From contig JAQWJJ010000016.1 in NCBI GenBank assembly GCA_029248405.1, positions 62,001-126,000 of the forward strand: a stretch of DNA of 64,000 nt, in the 5' to 3' direction. Numbering within the stretch: the stretch's first letter is position 1; every line of letters begins with the position of its first letter. A program made the translations under genes and the position numbers. Under the pieces are notes generated by a model, which was not told the origin of the DNA, searched no databases, and saw only the letters and a program-made list of their open reading frames with translations. The stretch comes from Flavobacteriaceae bacterium. GTDB lineage: Bacteria; Bacteroidota; Bacteroidia; Flavobacteriales; Flavobacteriaceae. Positions 43,244-53,029 of the stretch are shown here, one piece after another.

Positions 43244-44797
43244 ATGAATATGAATTCAGAATCTCTTGACATTCAAGACGCCTTAAAACAATTGGGACTT
43301 AATGCCATCAACTCAGGAACCTCTACAGGAAGTCACTGGATGGACAGTAAGACAGAAATCGCCTCTTACTCTCCGGTAGACGGAAAGCTCATTGGGAAAG
43401 TCACGGCCACAACCCAAGAGGACTACCAAAAGGTCATGACTGCTGCCACAAGTGCATTTGCGGATTGGCGCGTTAAGCCTGCCCCTTTGAGAGGAGAAAT
43501 TGTCCGTCAATTTGGGGATGAATTAAGACGACTAAAAGGGCCACTTGGCCAGTTGGTTTCTTATGAAATGGGCAAGAGTCTACAAGAAGGACTTGGTGAG
43601 GTTCAAGAGATGATTGACATCTGTGACTTTGCTGTTGGCCTATCAAGACAACTCCATGGGCTCACGATGCATAGCGAGCGCCCAGGACACCGTATGTACG
43701 AACAATATCATCCTATGGGTGTTGTTGGGATCATTTCGGCGTTTAATTTCCCTGTAGCAGTTTGGTGTTGGAATACAGCACTGGCTTGGATATGTGGTGA
43801 TGTTTGTGTTTGGAAGCCATCCGAAAAGGCCCCATTATGTGGTGTGGCTTGTCAAAATATAGCCGCAAGAGTTTTTAAAGAAAACGGATTGTCAGAGGGT
43901 ATTTCGTGCTTGATTAATGGTGATTATAAGGTTGGCCAGATGATGACCGCTGATCCTCGTGTGCCGTTAGTTTCTGCTACAGGATCGACCAGAATGGGTA
44001 AGATTGTGGCCCAAACAGTCGCGGAGCGACTGGGCCGAAGCCTTCTCGAGCTTGGAGGGAACAATGCGATCATTGTGACCCCTGATGCAGACCTCAAAAT
44101 GACTGTGATCGGCGCTGTTTTTGGCGCTGTTGGTACCTGTGGACAGCGCTGTACCTCAACCCGAAGATTGATCATTCATGAATCTATGTATGACAAAGTC
44201 AAAGACGCCTTGGTCAGTGCCTACAAACAATTGCGCATTGGCAACCCATTAGATCAAAATAATCATGTTGGTCCGCTTATTGACACGGATGCCGTTCAGA
44301 TGTATCAATCTGCACTGCGTCAAGTGGTCGAAGAGGGAGGCTCTGTTTTGGTGGAAGGAGGCGTATTGAGTGGTGAAGGCTATGAGAGTGGATGCTATGT
44401 AAAGCCAGCTATTGCTGAAGCACAGAATCATTTTAAAATTGTCCAGCACGAAACTTTTGCCCCGATTCTGTATTTGATAAAATATAAAGGCGATGTCAAA
44501 GAAGCCATTGCCCTACAAAATGGCGTGGCACAAGGGCTTTCGAGTGCCATTATGACCAACAACCTTCGAGAGGCAGAGTTATTTTTGAGTCACGCAGGAA
44601 GTGACTGTGGTATTGCCAATGTCAATATTGGCACTTCTGGGGCTGAAATTGGTGGCGCTTTTGGCGGTGAAAAGGAAACCGGTGGTGGCCGCGAATCTGG
44701 CAGTGATGCCTGGAAAGTCTACATGAGACGCCAAACCAATACCATCAATTACACGACAGAACTGCCATTGGCACAAGGGATAAAATTTGACCTGTAA
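43244..44797 (+). CDS. Aldehyde dehydrogenase, ALDH7 (AmaB/antiquitin) type
   Basis: Oxidises an aldehyde to an acid with NAD(P)+. The 517-residue protein has an ALDH7-like sequence, including YEQYHPMGVVGIISAFNFPV, WKPSEKAPLC (Lys191), LLELGGNNAII (Glu269) and the active-site GTCGQRCTSTRR with Cys303. ALDH7 members mostly act on alpha-aminoadipate semialdehyde or piperideine-6-carboxylate in lysine breakdown. HAAO upstream suggests aminomuconate semialdehyde as another possibility, but the gene has its own promoter. ATG 43244 and 43250 are both possible starts. Confidence 0.9.
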   Translation: MNMNSESLDIQDALKQLGLNAINSGTSTGSHWMDSKTEIASYSPVDGKLIGKVTATTQEDYQKVMTAATSAFADWRVKPAPLRGEIVRQFGDELRRLKGPLGQLVSYEMGKSLQEGLGEVQEMIDICDFAVGLSRQLHGLTMHSERPGHRMYEQYHPMGVVGIISAFNFPVAVWCWNTALAWICGDVCVWKPSEKAPLCGVACQNIAARVFKENGLSEGISCLINGDYKVGQMMTADPRVPLVSATGSTRMGKIVAQTVAERLGRSLLELGGNNAIIVTPDADLKMTVIGAVFGAVGTCGQRCTSTRRLIIHESMYDKVKDALVSAYKQLRIGNPLDQNNHVGPLIDTDAVQMYQSALRQVVEEGGSVLVEGGVLSGEGYESGCYVKPAIAEAQNHFKIVQHETFAPILYLIKYKGDVKEAIALQNGVAQGLSSAIMTNNLREAELFLSHAGSDCGIANVNIGTSGAEIGGAFGGEKETGGGRESGSDAWKVYMRRQTNTINYTTELPLAQGIKFDL

Positions 44798-44815
44798 CCC
44801 AATGATTTGATAGAT

Positions 44816-44854
44816 TTAGGGCTGTCCTTTTTATAAGGATAGCCCTAATTGTTT
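44816..44854 (+). terminator. Intrinsic terminator after the ALDH gene
   Basis: TTAGGGCTGTCCTT (44816-44829) pairs with AAGGATAGCCCTAA (44835-44848), 14 pairs with one G-T, around a five-base loop. TTGTTT follows on the + strand. The hairpin's 3' arm contains the stop codon of the convergent phosphoesterase gene. Confidence 0.8.
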
Positions 44855-45573
44855 CTGCCATTTTCATTAGGATATAGTGATGGCAAAGGGGCACTTTGCC
44901 AGACTTCTTTACTGCCCACTTCAATAATAGACAAAGGCCCTTTAAAGGCCGCACCAGTATCAATATTCCAAACATTGGCGCATCGAGTAGGCGTTGTTCG
45001 GTTGATTCTGGTGACCGGGGTATGGCCAATAAAAATTTCTTCAAACAAGGCCAGGCGTTTAGGATAATTCCAATCTTTTTTTGAAAGAGTTGGCGAAAGC
45101 GCACAGGCGAGTTCCCAAAGTGTACGGTCCCAATACACGGTATGGTCATGAAATTCTTTGCTGGGCCCTTCTTGGTGTGTAAATCCTGCATGAAGATACA
45201 AACGGTTATGGGCGTCGTGATGAAAGTTAATTAATGCATTTAAGAAGGCAATATGACTTTCTTTTGTGTCCTTTGAGATCCCTTGGTAAGCCAATTGCGT
45301 TGCGCGGCCGCCATGAGCTACCCAGAGCTCCGGGGCAATGCCATTTTGGAGATAATTAAGGCATAGCTCATCGTGATTACCTCTCAGAAATAGGCAGTTT
45401 TGACGTTCTTTTAGTGCTAACAAAAAATCAATGGTTTGCGGACCATCGCTCCATCCATCCATGTAGTCGCCCAGGAATATAACCAGGTCCTTGGGTGTTA
45501 TCGGTGCTTTGGCAAGAACTTGCTCCAATCCGAGTAGTCCACCATGGATATCTCCGACGACATAAGTCTTCAT
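44845..45573 (-). CDS. Metallophosphoesterase (PPP family)
   Basis: A 242-residue serine/threonine-phosphatase or diadenosine tetraphosphatase-like enzyme with the standard two-metal site: GDIHG (8-12), GDYMDGWSDG and RGNHDEL. His residues in YLHAGF and FIGHTPV complete the metal-binding set. Whether it acts on proteins or nucleotides cannot be read. It lies nine bases downstream of the SDR gene and may be co-transcribed with it. Confidence 0.88.
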   Translation of the reverse strand: MKTYVVGDIHGGLLGLEQVLAKAPITPKDLVIFLGDYMDGWSDGPQTIDFLLALKERQNCLFLRGNHDELCLNYLQNGIAPELWVAHGGRATQLAYQGISKDTKESHIAFLNALINFHHDAHNRLYLHAGFTHQEGPSKEFHDHTVYWDRTLWELACALSPTLSKKDWNYPKRLALFEEIFIGHTPVTRINRTTPTRCANVWNIDTGAAFKGPLSIIEVGSKEVWQSAPLPSLYPNENGRNN

Positions 45574-45581
45574 ATGAATGG

Positions 45582-46349
45582 CTAAAGTTTAGTTTTGTGC
45601 ACTATAGTACTTGATGCCTGGTCAAGACACATGACCATAAGATCTGCAATATTAACATGTGATGGTCTGCTCAAAATGAACCAAATAATTTCTGCAATAT
45701 CCTGTGCCTGTAGAGGCTGAAAACCTTGATAAACAGATTTGGCTCGCTTTGTGTCTCCCTTAAATCTGACGTCGCTAAATTCTGTTTCTACCAAACCAGG
45801 ATGGATCGCCCCGACCTTAATCCCTGTCCCATTCAAGTCGATGCGCATGCCGTGATTCAGGGCATCAACGGCATGTTTGCTGGCACAGTAAACATTACCT
45901 TTTGGATAGACTTCTTTGCCCGCTGTGGACCCTATATGCAGGACGTGGCCCTGGCCACGTTGGATCATCTGCGGTAAAACAGCTTTAGAAACGTAAAGCA
46001 ATCCTTTGACATTTATATCGATCATGGCGTCCCAATCATCAATAGAGCCTTGGTCAATCGTGTCCAGGCCATGAGCGTTTCCTGCGTTATTGATCAACAC
46101 ATCCACTTGATCGAATGGCTGGGGCAATGCTGTTAAATGCTGCATTACCGCCTTTTTGTCCCGAACATCAAAGCAGAGGGTGTGCACTGAAGTCATTCCT
46201 GCGAGCTCTTCCTGTAGATCATCGAGGCGCTGTTGACGCCGACCGGTAAGGATCAAACGATATCCGTGTTGGGCCAGTACTCTGGCAGTAGCTCGGCCAA
46301 TACCTGAGGTCGCTCCTGTGATTAAAACTGTTTTGATTTGTGCAGTCAT
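45582..46349 (-). CDS. Short-chain dehydrogenase (YdfG-like)
   Basis: A 255-residue NAD(P)-dependent oxidoreductase. The cofactor loop is TGATSGIGRAT, NNAG is present, and the catalytic Y-x-x-x-K is YCASKHAVD. GAIHPGLVETEFSDVRFKGD is the end motif of YdfG-type 3-hydroxy acid dehydrogenases (serine or 3-hydroxypropionate). The substrate is not certain. It lies between a phosphoesterase and an aldo-keto reductase, all on the - strand. Confidence 0.9.
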   Translation of the reverse strand: MTAQIKTVLITGATSGIGRATARVLAQHGYRLILTGRRQQRLDDLQEELAGMTSVHTLCFDVRDKKAVMQHLTALPQPFDQVDVLINNAGNAHGLDTIDQGSIDDWDAMIDINVKGLLYVSKAVLPQMIQRGQGHVLHIGSTAGKEVYPKGNVYCASKHAVDALNHGMRIDLNGTGIKVGAIHPGLVETEFSDVRFKGDTKRAKSVYQGFQPLQAQDIAEIIWFILSRPSHVNIADLMVMCLDQASSTIVHKTKL

Positions 46350-46364
46350 TTATTTTGATGGGGA

Positions 46365-47234
46365 TTAAGGGACTTTATGGCCTTGGCTGGCAACCAGCAA
46401 TTGGAACCAATGCATTTGTGACAAATTAATTTTTGCTGCCCCAGCAGCAGCGCTCATCCGCTCTTTTGTTGTTGTTCCAACGACAGGAATGATGCCAGCA
46501 GGGTGGTGGAGCAACCAAGCCAATAATAGTTGGTCTTTTGACGCGCCGTAGTGCTCACAAAGCGCTCCTAGCAAAGCGTGTATCCGATGTGTTTGCTCAG
46601 TTTTATCTTTAAAAACGTGACCAAGCGGTCGCCAAGACATAGGCCGGATATTGTTCGTGAGCATATGGTCTAGGCTGCCATCAAAAAAGGGATCCAGATG
46701 CGTCAGAGAGGCTTCGATTTGATTGATGGTGACCTTGGTGGTTTTTTGGATGAGGTCCGTTTGTGACGGGGTAAAGTTTGAGACGCCAAAATCAATTACT
46801 TTGCCTTGTGATTGGAGGTGCTCTGCGGCTTTGGCGATTGCCTCAGGATCCATTAACGGACTGGGTCTGTGGAGCAAAAACGCATCTAAGTAATCACATT
46901 TTAGTGCCTTGATTGACGATTCTGCACTTTGAATGATATAATCGGTGTCGTATTGATAATGCTTGACACTGTGGGGTCTGCTCTGACAGGGGTATTGGAT
47001 GCCGCATTTGGTGATGATTTGAATAGCGGAACGGTCTATCTTGCTTTGGGCGAAAGCTTCCCCAAATTGTGCCTCTACCGAGTAATCGCCGTAAATGTCT
47101 GCGTGATCGAAGGTGGATAGGCCTTCGGAGAGCCCGTGTTGCATCAGATCGGCCATTTCTGATGCGCTAAAGCTGCGGCGCCAGCTTCCCCAATCCATAC
47201 AGCCTAAAATAACAGAAGAAAATTTAGATTTCAT
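46365..47234 (-). CDS. Aldo-keto reductase (YdhF-like)
   Basis: A 289-residue NADPH-dependent TIM-barrel oxidoreductase. Conserved features are FDHADIYGDYS (catalytic Asp and Tyr), the KxxDYLDAFLLHRP segment and DFGVSNFTPSQ, plus the C-terminal IIPVVGTTTKERM cofactor segment. It resembles YdhF in sequence order. The substrate is unknown. It starts 15 bases upstream of the SDR gene. Confidence 0.92.
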   Translation of the reverse strand: MKSKFSSVILGCMDWGSWRRSFSASEMADLMQHGLSEGLSTFDHADIYGDYSVEAQFGEAFAQSKIDRSAIQIITKCGIQYPCQSRPHSVKHYQYDTDYIIQSAESSIKALKCDYLDAFLLHRPSPLMDPEAIAKAAEHLQSQGKVIDFGVSNFTPSQTDLIQKTTKVTINQIEASLTHLDPFFDGSLDHMLTNNIRPMSWRPLGHVFKDKTEQTHRIHALLGALCEHYGASKDQLLLAWLLHHPAGIIPVVGTTTKERMSAAAGAAKINLSQMHWFQLLVASQGHKVP

Positions 47235-47390
47235 AACTCTATATTTGATGATTAAATTTAGCCATTAAACTAGAGTAAATCGGTCGCTAGGCCCATTATT
47301 TCAGATATTTTTTAACCAACTATTAACATCAGAATCAATTAAAAAATATCAATTTGCGGCCAAGTTTATTGCCAACTCAAACTACCCTAT

Positions 47391-48395
47391 ATGGAACCGA
47401 ATGAAATCATTACAGATCTCAGTGCGCTGAATGAAAAAATAGAAAAGGAAAGTGCTTTAGTGGATTTGTTGTCACTAGAAATGAATAAGGTCATAGTGGG
47501 CCAAAAGCACATGATTGAGCGCCTGATGATTGGCCTCTTGTCACAAGGGCACATTTTGCTCGAAGGGGTGCCTGGTTTAGCAAAGACTCTTGCCATCAAT
47601 ACCCTTTCAAAGGCTGTAAAAGGGTCATTCAGTAGAATTCAATTCACTCCTGATTTGCTCCCTGCAGATGTCGTGGGAACAATGATCTACAACATCAAAA
47701 CCAATGATTTTAGCATCAAGAAGGGACCTATTTTTGCGAATTTTGTTTTGGCCGATGAGATCAACAGAGCACCGGCTAAAGTACAATCAGCACTCCTAGA
47801 AGCGATGCAAGAAAAACAGGTCACCATTGGTGATGAGACCTTTGTTTTAGACAAACCCTTCTTGGTAATGGCCACTCAGAACCCAATTGAACAAGAAGGG
47901 ACATACCCCTTGCCAGAAGCACAAGTTGATCGATTCATGCTCAAGACGGTGATCAGTTATCCGCAGAAGGAGGAGGAGCAACAGATCATCAGGCAAAATC
48001 TTAACGGAGGACTTCAGTCAGTGCAGGCCGTAGCCTCTTTAGACCAAATCAAGCAGGCTCAGAGTGTTGCGCGTTCTGTTTATATGGACGAAAAAATTGA
48101 AAAATACATTCTGGACATTGTTTTTGCCACAAGGCAACCAGACCAGTATCAATTAGCAGAGCTGGCTCCACTGATCAGTTATGGCGCCTCACCTCGAGGA
48201 AGCATTAACTTGGCAATGGCGGCAAAAAGCTACGCGTTTATCAAAAGACGTGGGTATGTCATTCCAGAAGATGTTAGGGCAGTAGTTGATGATGTTTTGC
48301 GTCATAGAGTAGGCATCACTTACGAAGCTGAGGCAGAAAACGTGACTTCGGAAGAACTCATCCATCGCATTATTGATGTTATTGAGGTCCCTTAA
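47391..48395 (+). CDS. MoxR family AAA ATPase
   Basis: A 334-residue AAA+ ATPase thought to act as a chaperone for partner proteins with von Willebrand factor A domains. Walker A is EGVPGLAKTL (about 61-70), Walker B LADEINRAPAKVQ, and the sensor 1 region ATQNPIEQEGTYPLPEAQVDRF. It opens an operon of eight genes reaching BatE at 56378. The 156-base gap upstream contains AT-rich sequence and TATCAATTTG, which resembles but does not match the -7 consensus. Confidence 0.95.
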   Translation: MEPNEIITDLSALNEKIEKESALVDLLSLEMNKVIVGQKHMIERLMIGLLSQGHILLEGVPGLAKTLAINTLSKAVKGSFSRIQFTPDLLPADVVGTMIYNIKTNDFSIKKGPIFANFVLADEINRAPAKVQSALLEAMQEKQVTIGDETFVLDKPFLVMATQNPIEQEGTYPLPEAQVDRFMLKTVISYPQKEEEQQIIRQNLNGGLQSVQAVASLDQIKQAQSVARSVYMDEKIEKYILDIVFATRQPDQYQLAELAPLISYGASPRGSINLAMAAKSYAFIKRRGYVIPEDVRAVVDDVLRHRVGITYEAEAENVTSEELIHRIIDVIEVP

Positions 48396-48433
48396 TGGGG
48401 CCCATTAACGTCTGTTTAATCAGTTGATTCAAA

Positions 48434-49303
48434 GTGGATACAAAGGCACTTCTTAAGAAAGTACGGAAAATCGAAATCAAAACGCGTCGCTTGAGCGATC
48501 ATGTTTTTGGTGGCGAATACCATAGTACATTCAAGGGCCGAGGGATGACTTTTAGTGAAGTCCGCCAATACCAATACGGTGATGACATCAGGGCGATTGA
48601 TTGGAATGTGACCGCACGATATAATGAGCCCTATGTCAAGGTATTTGAGGAAGAGCGTGAGTTGACCCTGATGCTGATGGTAGATGTGAGCGCTTCTGAG
48701 GCCTACGGGACTCAAGACACCTTCAAAAATGAAACGCTGACAGAGATTGCGGCTACTTTAGCCTTTTCTGCCTTGCAAAACAATGATAAAATCGGATTGA
48801 TCCTATTTACCGACCAAATTGAACTTTTTATTCCGCCAAAAAAAGGAAAGTCACATGTATTGCGCGTGATTCGAGAGCTTCTTGAATTCCGGGCCACCGG
48901 CACAAGAACAGACCTTGCCCAGGCATTGAAATACCTTTCTAATGTAATGAAAAAGAAGGCTATTGTTTTTGTGCTTTCGGATTTCATGACACCAGACTAT
49001 CAGGATACCTTGCGCATTGTCTCACGAAAACATGACGTGACAGGGATTCGGATCTATGACAAGACCGAAGCCCAGTTGCCACATATAGGTTTGGTTGAAA
49101 TGCAGGACCAAGAAACAGGACAACGTGTTTTGGTACAGACGGGCAGTAAAAAGACCCAAAGGGCATATGAAAATCATTACCGTGAGACTGTGGAGCGCTT
49201 CCATGGCACCTTCAACAAAAGTGGGGCGGGCACAATCGATTGTGAAATTAATGAAAGTTATGTCAAAAAGTTATTAGGGTATTTTAAAACGCGCGGCAGA
49301 TAA
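48434..49303 (+). CDS. DUF58 protein (VWA-like)
   Basis: A 289-residue cytoplasmic protein of the DUF58 family. The family signature GEYHSTFKGRGMTFSEVRQYQYGDDIRAIDWN in outline lies at about residues 27-58, followed by a von Willebrand A-like domain with DVSASEAYG. It starts with GTG at 48434, in the first 40 bases after moxR. DUF58 genes nearly always follow moxR; the protein probably serves as a MoxR substrate or adaptor. Its stop overlaps the next ATG by one base. Confidence 0.93.
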   Translation: MDTKALLKKVRKIEIKTRRLSDHVFGGEYHSTFKGRGMTFSEVRQYQYGDDIRAIDWNVTARYNEPYVKVFEEERELTLMLMVDVSASEAYGTQDTFKNETLTEIAATLAFSALQNNDKIGLILFTDQIELFIPPKKGKSHVLRVIRELLEFRATGTRTDLAQALKYLSNVMKKKAIVFVLSDFMTPDYQDTLRIVSRKHDVTGIRIYDKTEAQLPHIGLVEMQDQETGQRVLVQTGSKKTQRAYENHYRETVERFHGTFNKSGAGTIDCEINESYVKKLLGYFKTRGR

Positions 49304-50967
49304 TGCAGTACATCTTCAGCTCCATAGCGCTTTCAAAGCCCTTCAGAAATTTTGCAGTCGCTCTGCTTTTTCTAATGGGGCCGTTGTGCATGGCACAACT
49401 CAAGACCACTATCGATACGACACAAATGAGGATTGGCGAGGAATTACTCTGGTCTTTAGAGCTTGAGGCTGATCCAGCAGACATAGTGATGTTTCCAGAA
49501 GGTGCAAAATTCGGAGGTTTTGAAGTGATCCGAAATTATCCAATAGACACCCTCAAGTCAGAATCTGGCGCCAGAACAATGCGGCTCAGAAAGCGCTATG
49601 GTCTTACTTCATTCGATTCCGGAACTTATGTATTACCGCCACAACGTGTTCTTCTTGGGGACCAAAAGTTCGAATCGGATTCATTAAATGTGGTGGTTTA
49701 TTCGGTTGTGGTTGATACGACCAAACAAAAACTGTTCGACATTAAAACATCTGTGGTAGTGCCTTTAGAAAAGACCAGTCTATGGCTGTGGATATTGGCC
49801 TGTCTTGTTTTGCTGACTTTGGGTTACTTGGGATTACGATGGTGGAAAAAAAGAAGATTACAGCAGAATAAAGCCCCGATTCTGCCTCCTTTTGAAGAGG
49901 CGATGCACCGCTTGTCACAGGTTGACCAAGCAAATTTATTAGACCAGGGCGAGATCAAAGCCTATTATTCGGAATTGGTAGACATCGTCAAGTGTTATGT
50001 CGCGAGAGAGGTCGATGACCGTGCCTTAGAAAGCACAACAGATGAGCTCATTCAACGATTTTATCTCCATCAAAACGCCGGACACCTTAGCCTAAAAACG
50101 GCAACGATCACACACTTAGGCAACATCCTTAAGCGCTCTGATTTGATCAAGTTTGCCAAGGGCAGTAGTGCCGCTGATCAAATTCAATTGGATCGCCAGG
50201 GGATCGAGCAAATCATTATCGATACCAAAGCAGCACTCCCTGAAGAAGAACATAATGAAGATGAAGAAGCACAATTGGCTTTGGCCGTTGCCCAGCGAAG
50301 ACGCCGACACAAGAGGCGCGTGATTGTGGCCTCAATATTGGTATTGCTGCTTTCTTCGGCGGGTATTGTTTTTTATTTTGGCGTTGAAAACACCAAAGAC
50401 TATGTTTTTGGCAATACATTGAGAGACCATGTAGAAGGGCCTTGGTACCAAAGTGCCTATGGCGTGCCTGCCATTGAATTAGAGACCCCTGATATTTTGA
50501 AACGCCAATTAGCCTCTACTGCAGAAGATTCGATCGCTCTGCGTGATAGAAGTGTTTTTGAGGCCTATACACTGCTTGATCCTTTATACATTTCAGTGTC
50601 TACAACCCATCGGCCAAATGCAGAAAATCAGGGACTCGAGCAGGCTCTAGACATGGCCCTTAACCGATTAGAAAAACAAGGCGCAGGAACCATGCTCGTC
50701 AAGAGTGAGTCTTTCGAAACGCCTGAGGGCCTCAAGGGGCTAAGAGCACACGGAACTTTTTATTTTATAGATGAGCCAGGGCATTCGAGTCAAGACCAAA
50801 GTACATATGAACTCTATGTTTTTGGTCAAGAAGGTGGTGTGCAAACGGTGTTAGTCGCCTACAAAGATGATGAACAACATGCCCAGGTAGTTAAAGACCG
50901 CATTGTGAATTCAATTGCTATCCAGGTTCCTGAGCAAAGTGTTGACCTTAATAATACTGAGCGATGA
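49303..50967 (+). CDS. Membrane protein of the Bat operon with unknown C-terminal domain
   Basis: A 554-residue protein with a signal peptide (about 1-31, ending LCMAQ), a beta-rich periplasmic domain (32-155), a first membrane helix (159-178), a cytoplasmic charged stretch (180-335) and a second membrane helix (340-363). A further periplasmic domain of about 190 residues closes it, with no motif I recognise. The first two-thirds resembles BatD/DUF4381-like proteins. It sits between DUF58 and BatA with one- and four-base overlaps, so it is surely part of the complex or pathway. Confidence 0.75.
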   Translation: MQYIFSSIALSKPFRNFAVALLFLMGPLCMAQLKTTIDTTQMRIGEELLWSLELEADPADIVMFPEGAKFGGFEVIRNYPIDTLKSESGARTMRLRKRYGLTSFDSGTYVLPPQRVLLGDQKFESDSLNVVVYSVVVDTTKQKLFDIKTSVVVPLEKTSLWLWILACLVLLTLGYLGLRWWKKRRLQQNKAPILPPFEEAMHRLSQVDQANLLDQGEIKAYYSELVDIVKCYVAREVDDRALESTTDELIQRFYLHQNAGHLSLKTATITHLGNILKRSDLIKFAKGSSAADQIQLDRQGIEQIIIDTKAALPEEEHNEDEEAQLALAVAQRRRRHKRRVIVASILVLLLSSAGIVFYFGVENTKDYVFGNTLRDHVEGPWYQSAYGVPAIELETPDILKRQLASTAEDSIALRDRSVFEAYTLLDPLYISVSTTHRPNAENQGLEQALDMALNRLEKQGAGTMLVKSESFETPEGLKGLRAHGTFYFIDEPGHSSQDQSTYELYVFGQEGGVQTVLVAYKDDEQHAQVVKDRIVNSIAIQVPEQSVDLNNTER

Positions 50968-51968
50968 CCCGTACATTTGAATTTGTTCATCCCGAGTTTT
51001 TTTGGATCTTACTGATACTTCCAGTATTGATCTATTGGCTTGTGCTCAAGCGCAGGAAGCAAAATGCGGAGTTGCACATATCAAGTACCGCCGGTTTTCA
51101 GCGGACAAACACCTTATGGGGTGCGCTAAAATGGTTTTTGGTGGCCTGTCGCCTTGCGGCCATCTGTCTCATTATTGTGGCACTGGCGCGTCCGAGATAT
51201 GTAGACGAGAGCACAAGAGTAAAAACCTCTAAAGGCATAGATATTGTAATCGCGATCGATGTTTCTGCCAGTATGTTGGCTCGCGATTTAAAACCTAATC
51301 GACTTGAGGCGCTCAAAGAGGTTGCAGGAAGATTCATCACAAATCGACCAAATGATCGTGTAGGGCTGGTCGAATATGCAGGGGAGAGTTATACCAAAAC
51401 GCCTTTGACAAGTGACAAGACCATTGTTTTATCGGCCCTGAAATCTATTGAGTACAATACTGTTATTGAAGGGGGAACGGCTATTGGGATGGGACTGGCT
51501 ACAGCCGTTAATCGCCTCAAAGACAGTCGGGCCAAAAGTAAAGTCATCATTTTGTTGACCGATGGGGTCAACAATTCTGGATTTATCGATCCGCGTACAG
51601 CCAGTGAATTGGCACAAGAATTTGGCATCAAGGTATACACCATTGGACTTGGCACTAATGGATTAGCCCTGTCTCCGGTGGGGATGCGTCCTGGAGGTCA
51701 ATTTCAGTATGGAAATGTTCAAGTAGAAATTGACGAAGCATTACTCAAAGAAATCGCCGAGACGACCTCTGGAATGTATTTTCGGGCGACCAGTAATTCC
51801 AAGCTTTCAGAAATTTACGAGGAGATCAATAAATTAGAACGCACTGAAATCGAAGAGTTCAAATACCAGAGTTATGAAGAAGGATACAGACCATTAGTGC
51901 TGTGGGCCCTTGGTTTGCTATTGTTTGATTTTGTCATGAGACAAACATGGTTTAAAAGTTTTATATAA
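50964..51968 (+). CDS. batA: BatA, VWA-domain membrane protein
   Basis: A 334-residue protein with two N-terminal membrane helices (about 10-28 and 55-75), a von Willebrand A domain and a C-terminal helix (about 312-330). The metal-binding MIDAS motif DVSAS is at 99-103, and the second metal loop is at TPLTSDK. It is the BatA of the aerotolerance operon first described in Bacteroides fragilis, where it forms complexes with other Bat proteins. It overlaps the preceding gene by four bases. Confidence 0.9.
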   Translation: MTRTFEFVHPEFFWILLILPVLIYWLVLKRRKQNAELHISSTAGFQRTNTLWGALKWFLVACRLAAICLIIVALARPRYVDESTRVKTSKGIDIVIAIDVSASMLARDLKPNRLEALKEVAGRFITNRPNDRVGLVEYAGESYTKTPLTSDKTIVLSALKSIEYNTVIEGGTAIGMGLATAVNRLKDSRAKSKVIILLTDGVNNSGFIDPRTASELAQEFGIKVYTIGLGTNGLALSPVGMRPGGQFQYGNVQVEIDEALLKEIAETTSGMYFRATSNSKLSEIYEEINKLERTEIEEFKYQSYEEGYRPLVLWALGLLLFDFVMRQTWFKSFI

Positions 51969-51973
51969 GCAGC

Positions 51974-53029
51974 GTGTACGAGTTAGAGGAACCAATTTAT
52001 TTTTATGTGATGGCAAGTGCCTTGGTGTGCTTGGCGCTCTTCCTGTGGCGTTTATTGTGGCAAAAAAGGGCACAACAGCGTTTTGCAACAGCAGACTCGC
52101 TTAAAAGGCTCACTCCTAGTTATTCACGGTTTAAGACGTGGCTAAAATTCACGCTTTTCGTGCTGGTGATCCTTTGCATGGCCATGGCCTTGGTCAACCC
52201 AAAGGTTGGAACCAAATTAGAAACGGTGACGCGTCAAGGGGTTGATGTTGTTTTTGCCGTGGATGTTTCTAAGAGCATGCTGGCGGAAGATGTTGCCCCT
52301 AATCGTTTGGAAAAATCACAACAATTGGTCACTCAGGTCATCAATAACCTTGTCGGTGATCGTGTTGGCATTATTGGCTATGCGGGCAGTGCTTTCCCAC
52401 AGGTGCCGATCACGACTGATTTTTCTTCGGCCAAATTGTTTCTGGCTAACATGAGTACAGATATGGTCTCATCCCAAGGTACAGCAATTACCGAGGCAAT
52501 ATCCCTAGCCAAAACTTATTACAATGACCAAGAGCAAACCAACCGAGTTTTATTCGTCATCAGTGATGGTGAGGATCATGAGGGCAATGACGAATCGGTC
52601 ATTGAACAAGCCGTGGCCCAAGGCATCCGTGTCTATACCATAGGGGTAGGCACAACCAAGGGCGCGCCCATACCCATAAAAAGAAACGGTATCTTGCAGT
52701 ATTATAAGCGGGACCAAAATAACGAACAAGTCATTACCAGGCTGGGAGAGGAAACCCTTCAGGACATTGCCCGATGGGGAGGAGGCCAATACATAGACGG
52801 ATCAAACACTAAGGAGGTGGTGTCTCGCGTCAAGGAGATCCTCAATTCAATGGACAAAAAGGAGTTTGAGGCCAAGCAGTTTACCGATTTTAAGGATCAA
52901 TTTCAATGGTTTTTGGCCGCAGCATTATTTTTACTCATAGCAGATATTTTCTTGCTTGAGCGCAAGACTAAGTGGCTTGAGAAATTGAATTTATTTAATG
53001 AAGATGTAGCGCATGAAAAGATCTTATAA
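51974..53029 (+). CDS. batB: BatB, VWA-domain membrane protein
   Basis: A 351-residue BatA paralogue with two N-terminal membrane helices (about 8-28 and 58-75), a VWA domain with MIDAS DVSKS at 97-101, and a C-terminal helix near 307-325. It begins with GTG at 51974, five bases after batA. The VWA domain faces the periplasm, judging from the helix order. Its end overlaps batC by 17 bases. Confidence 0.9.
   Translation: MYELEEPIYFYVMASALVCLALFLWRLLWQKRAQQRFATADSLKRLTPSYSRFKTWLKFTLFVLVILCMAMALVNPKVGTKLETVTRQGVDVVFAVDVSKSMLAEDVAPNRLEKSQQLVTQVINNLVGDRVGIIGYAGSAFPQVPITTDFSSAKLFLANMSTDMVSSQGTAITEAISLAKTYYNDQEQTNRVLFVISDGEDHEGNDESVIEQAVAQGIRVYTIGVGTTKGAPIPIKRNGILQYYKRDQNNEQVITRLGEETLQDIARWGGGQYIDGSNTKEVVSRVKEILNSMDKKEFEAKQFTDFKDQFQWFLAAALFLLIADIFLLERKTKWLEKLNLFNEDVAHEKIL

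Noticed and set aside
47235-47390. TATCAATTTG before the MoxR gene as a promoter
   Set aside because: Two extra bases separate TA from TTTG, so it does not fit the consensus; listed only as a resemblance.
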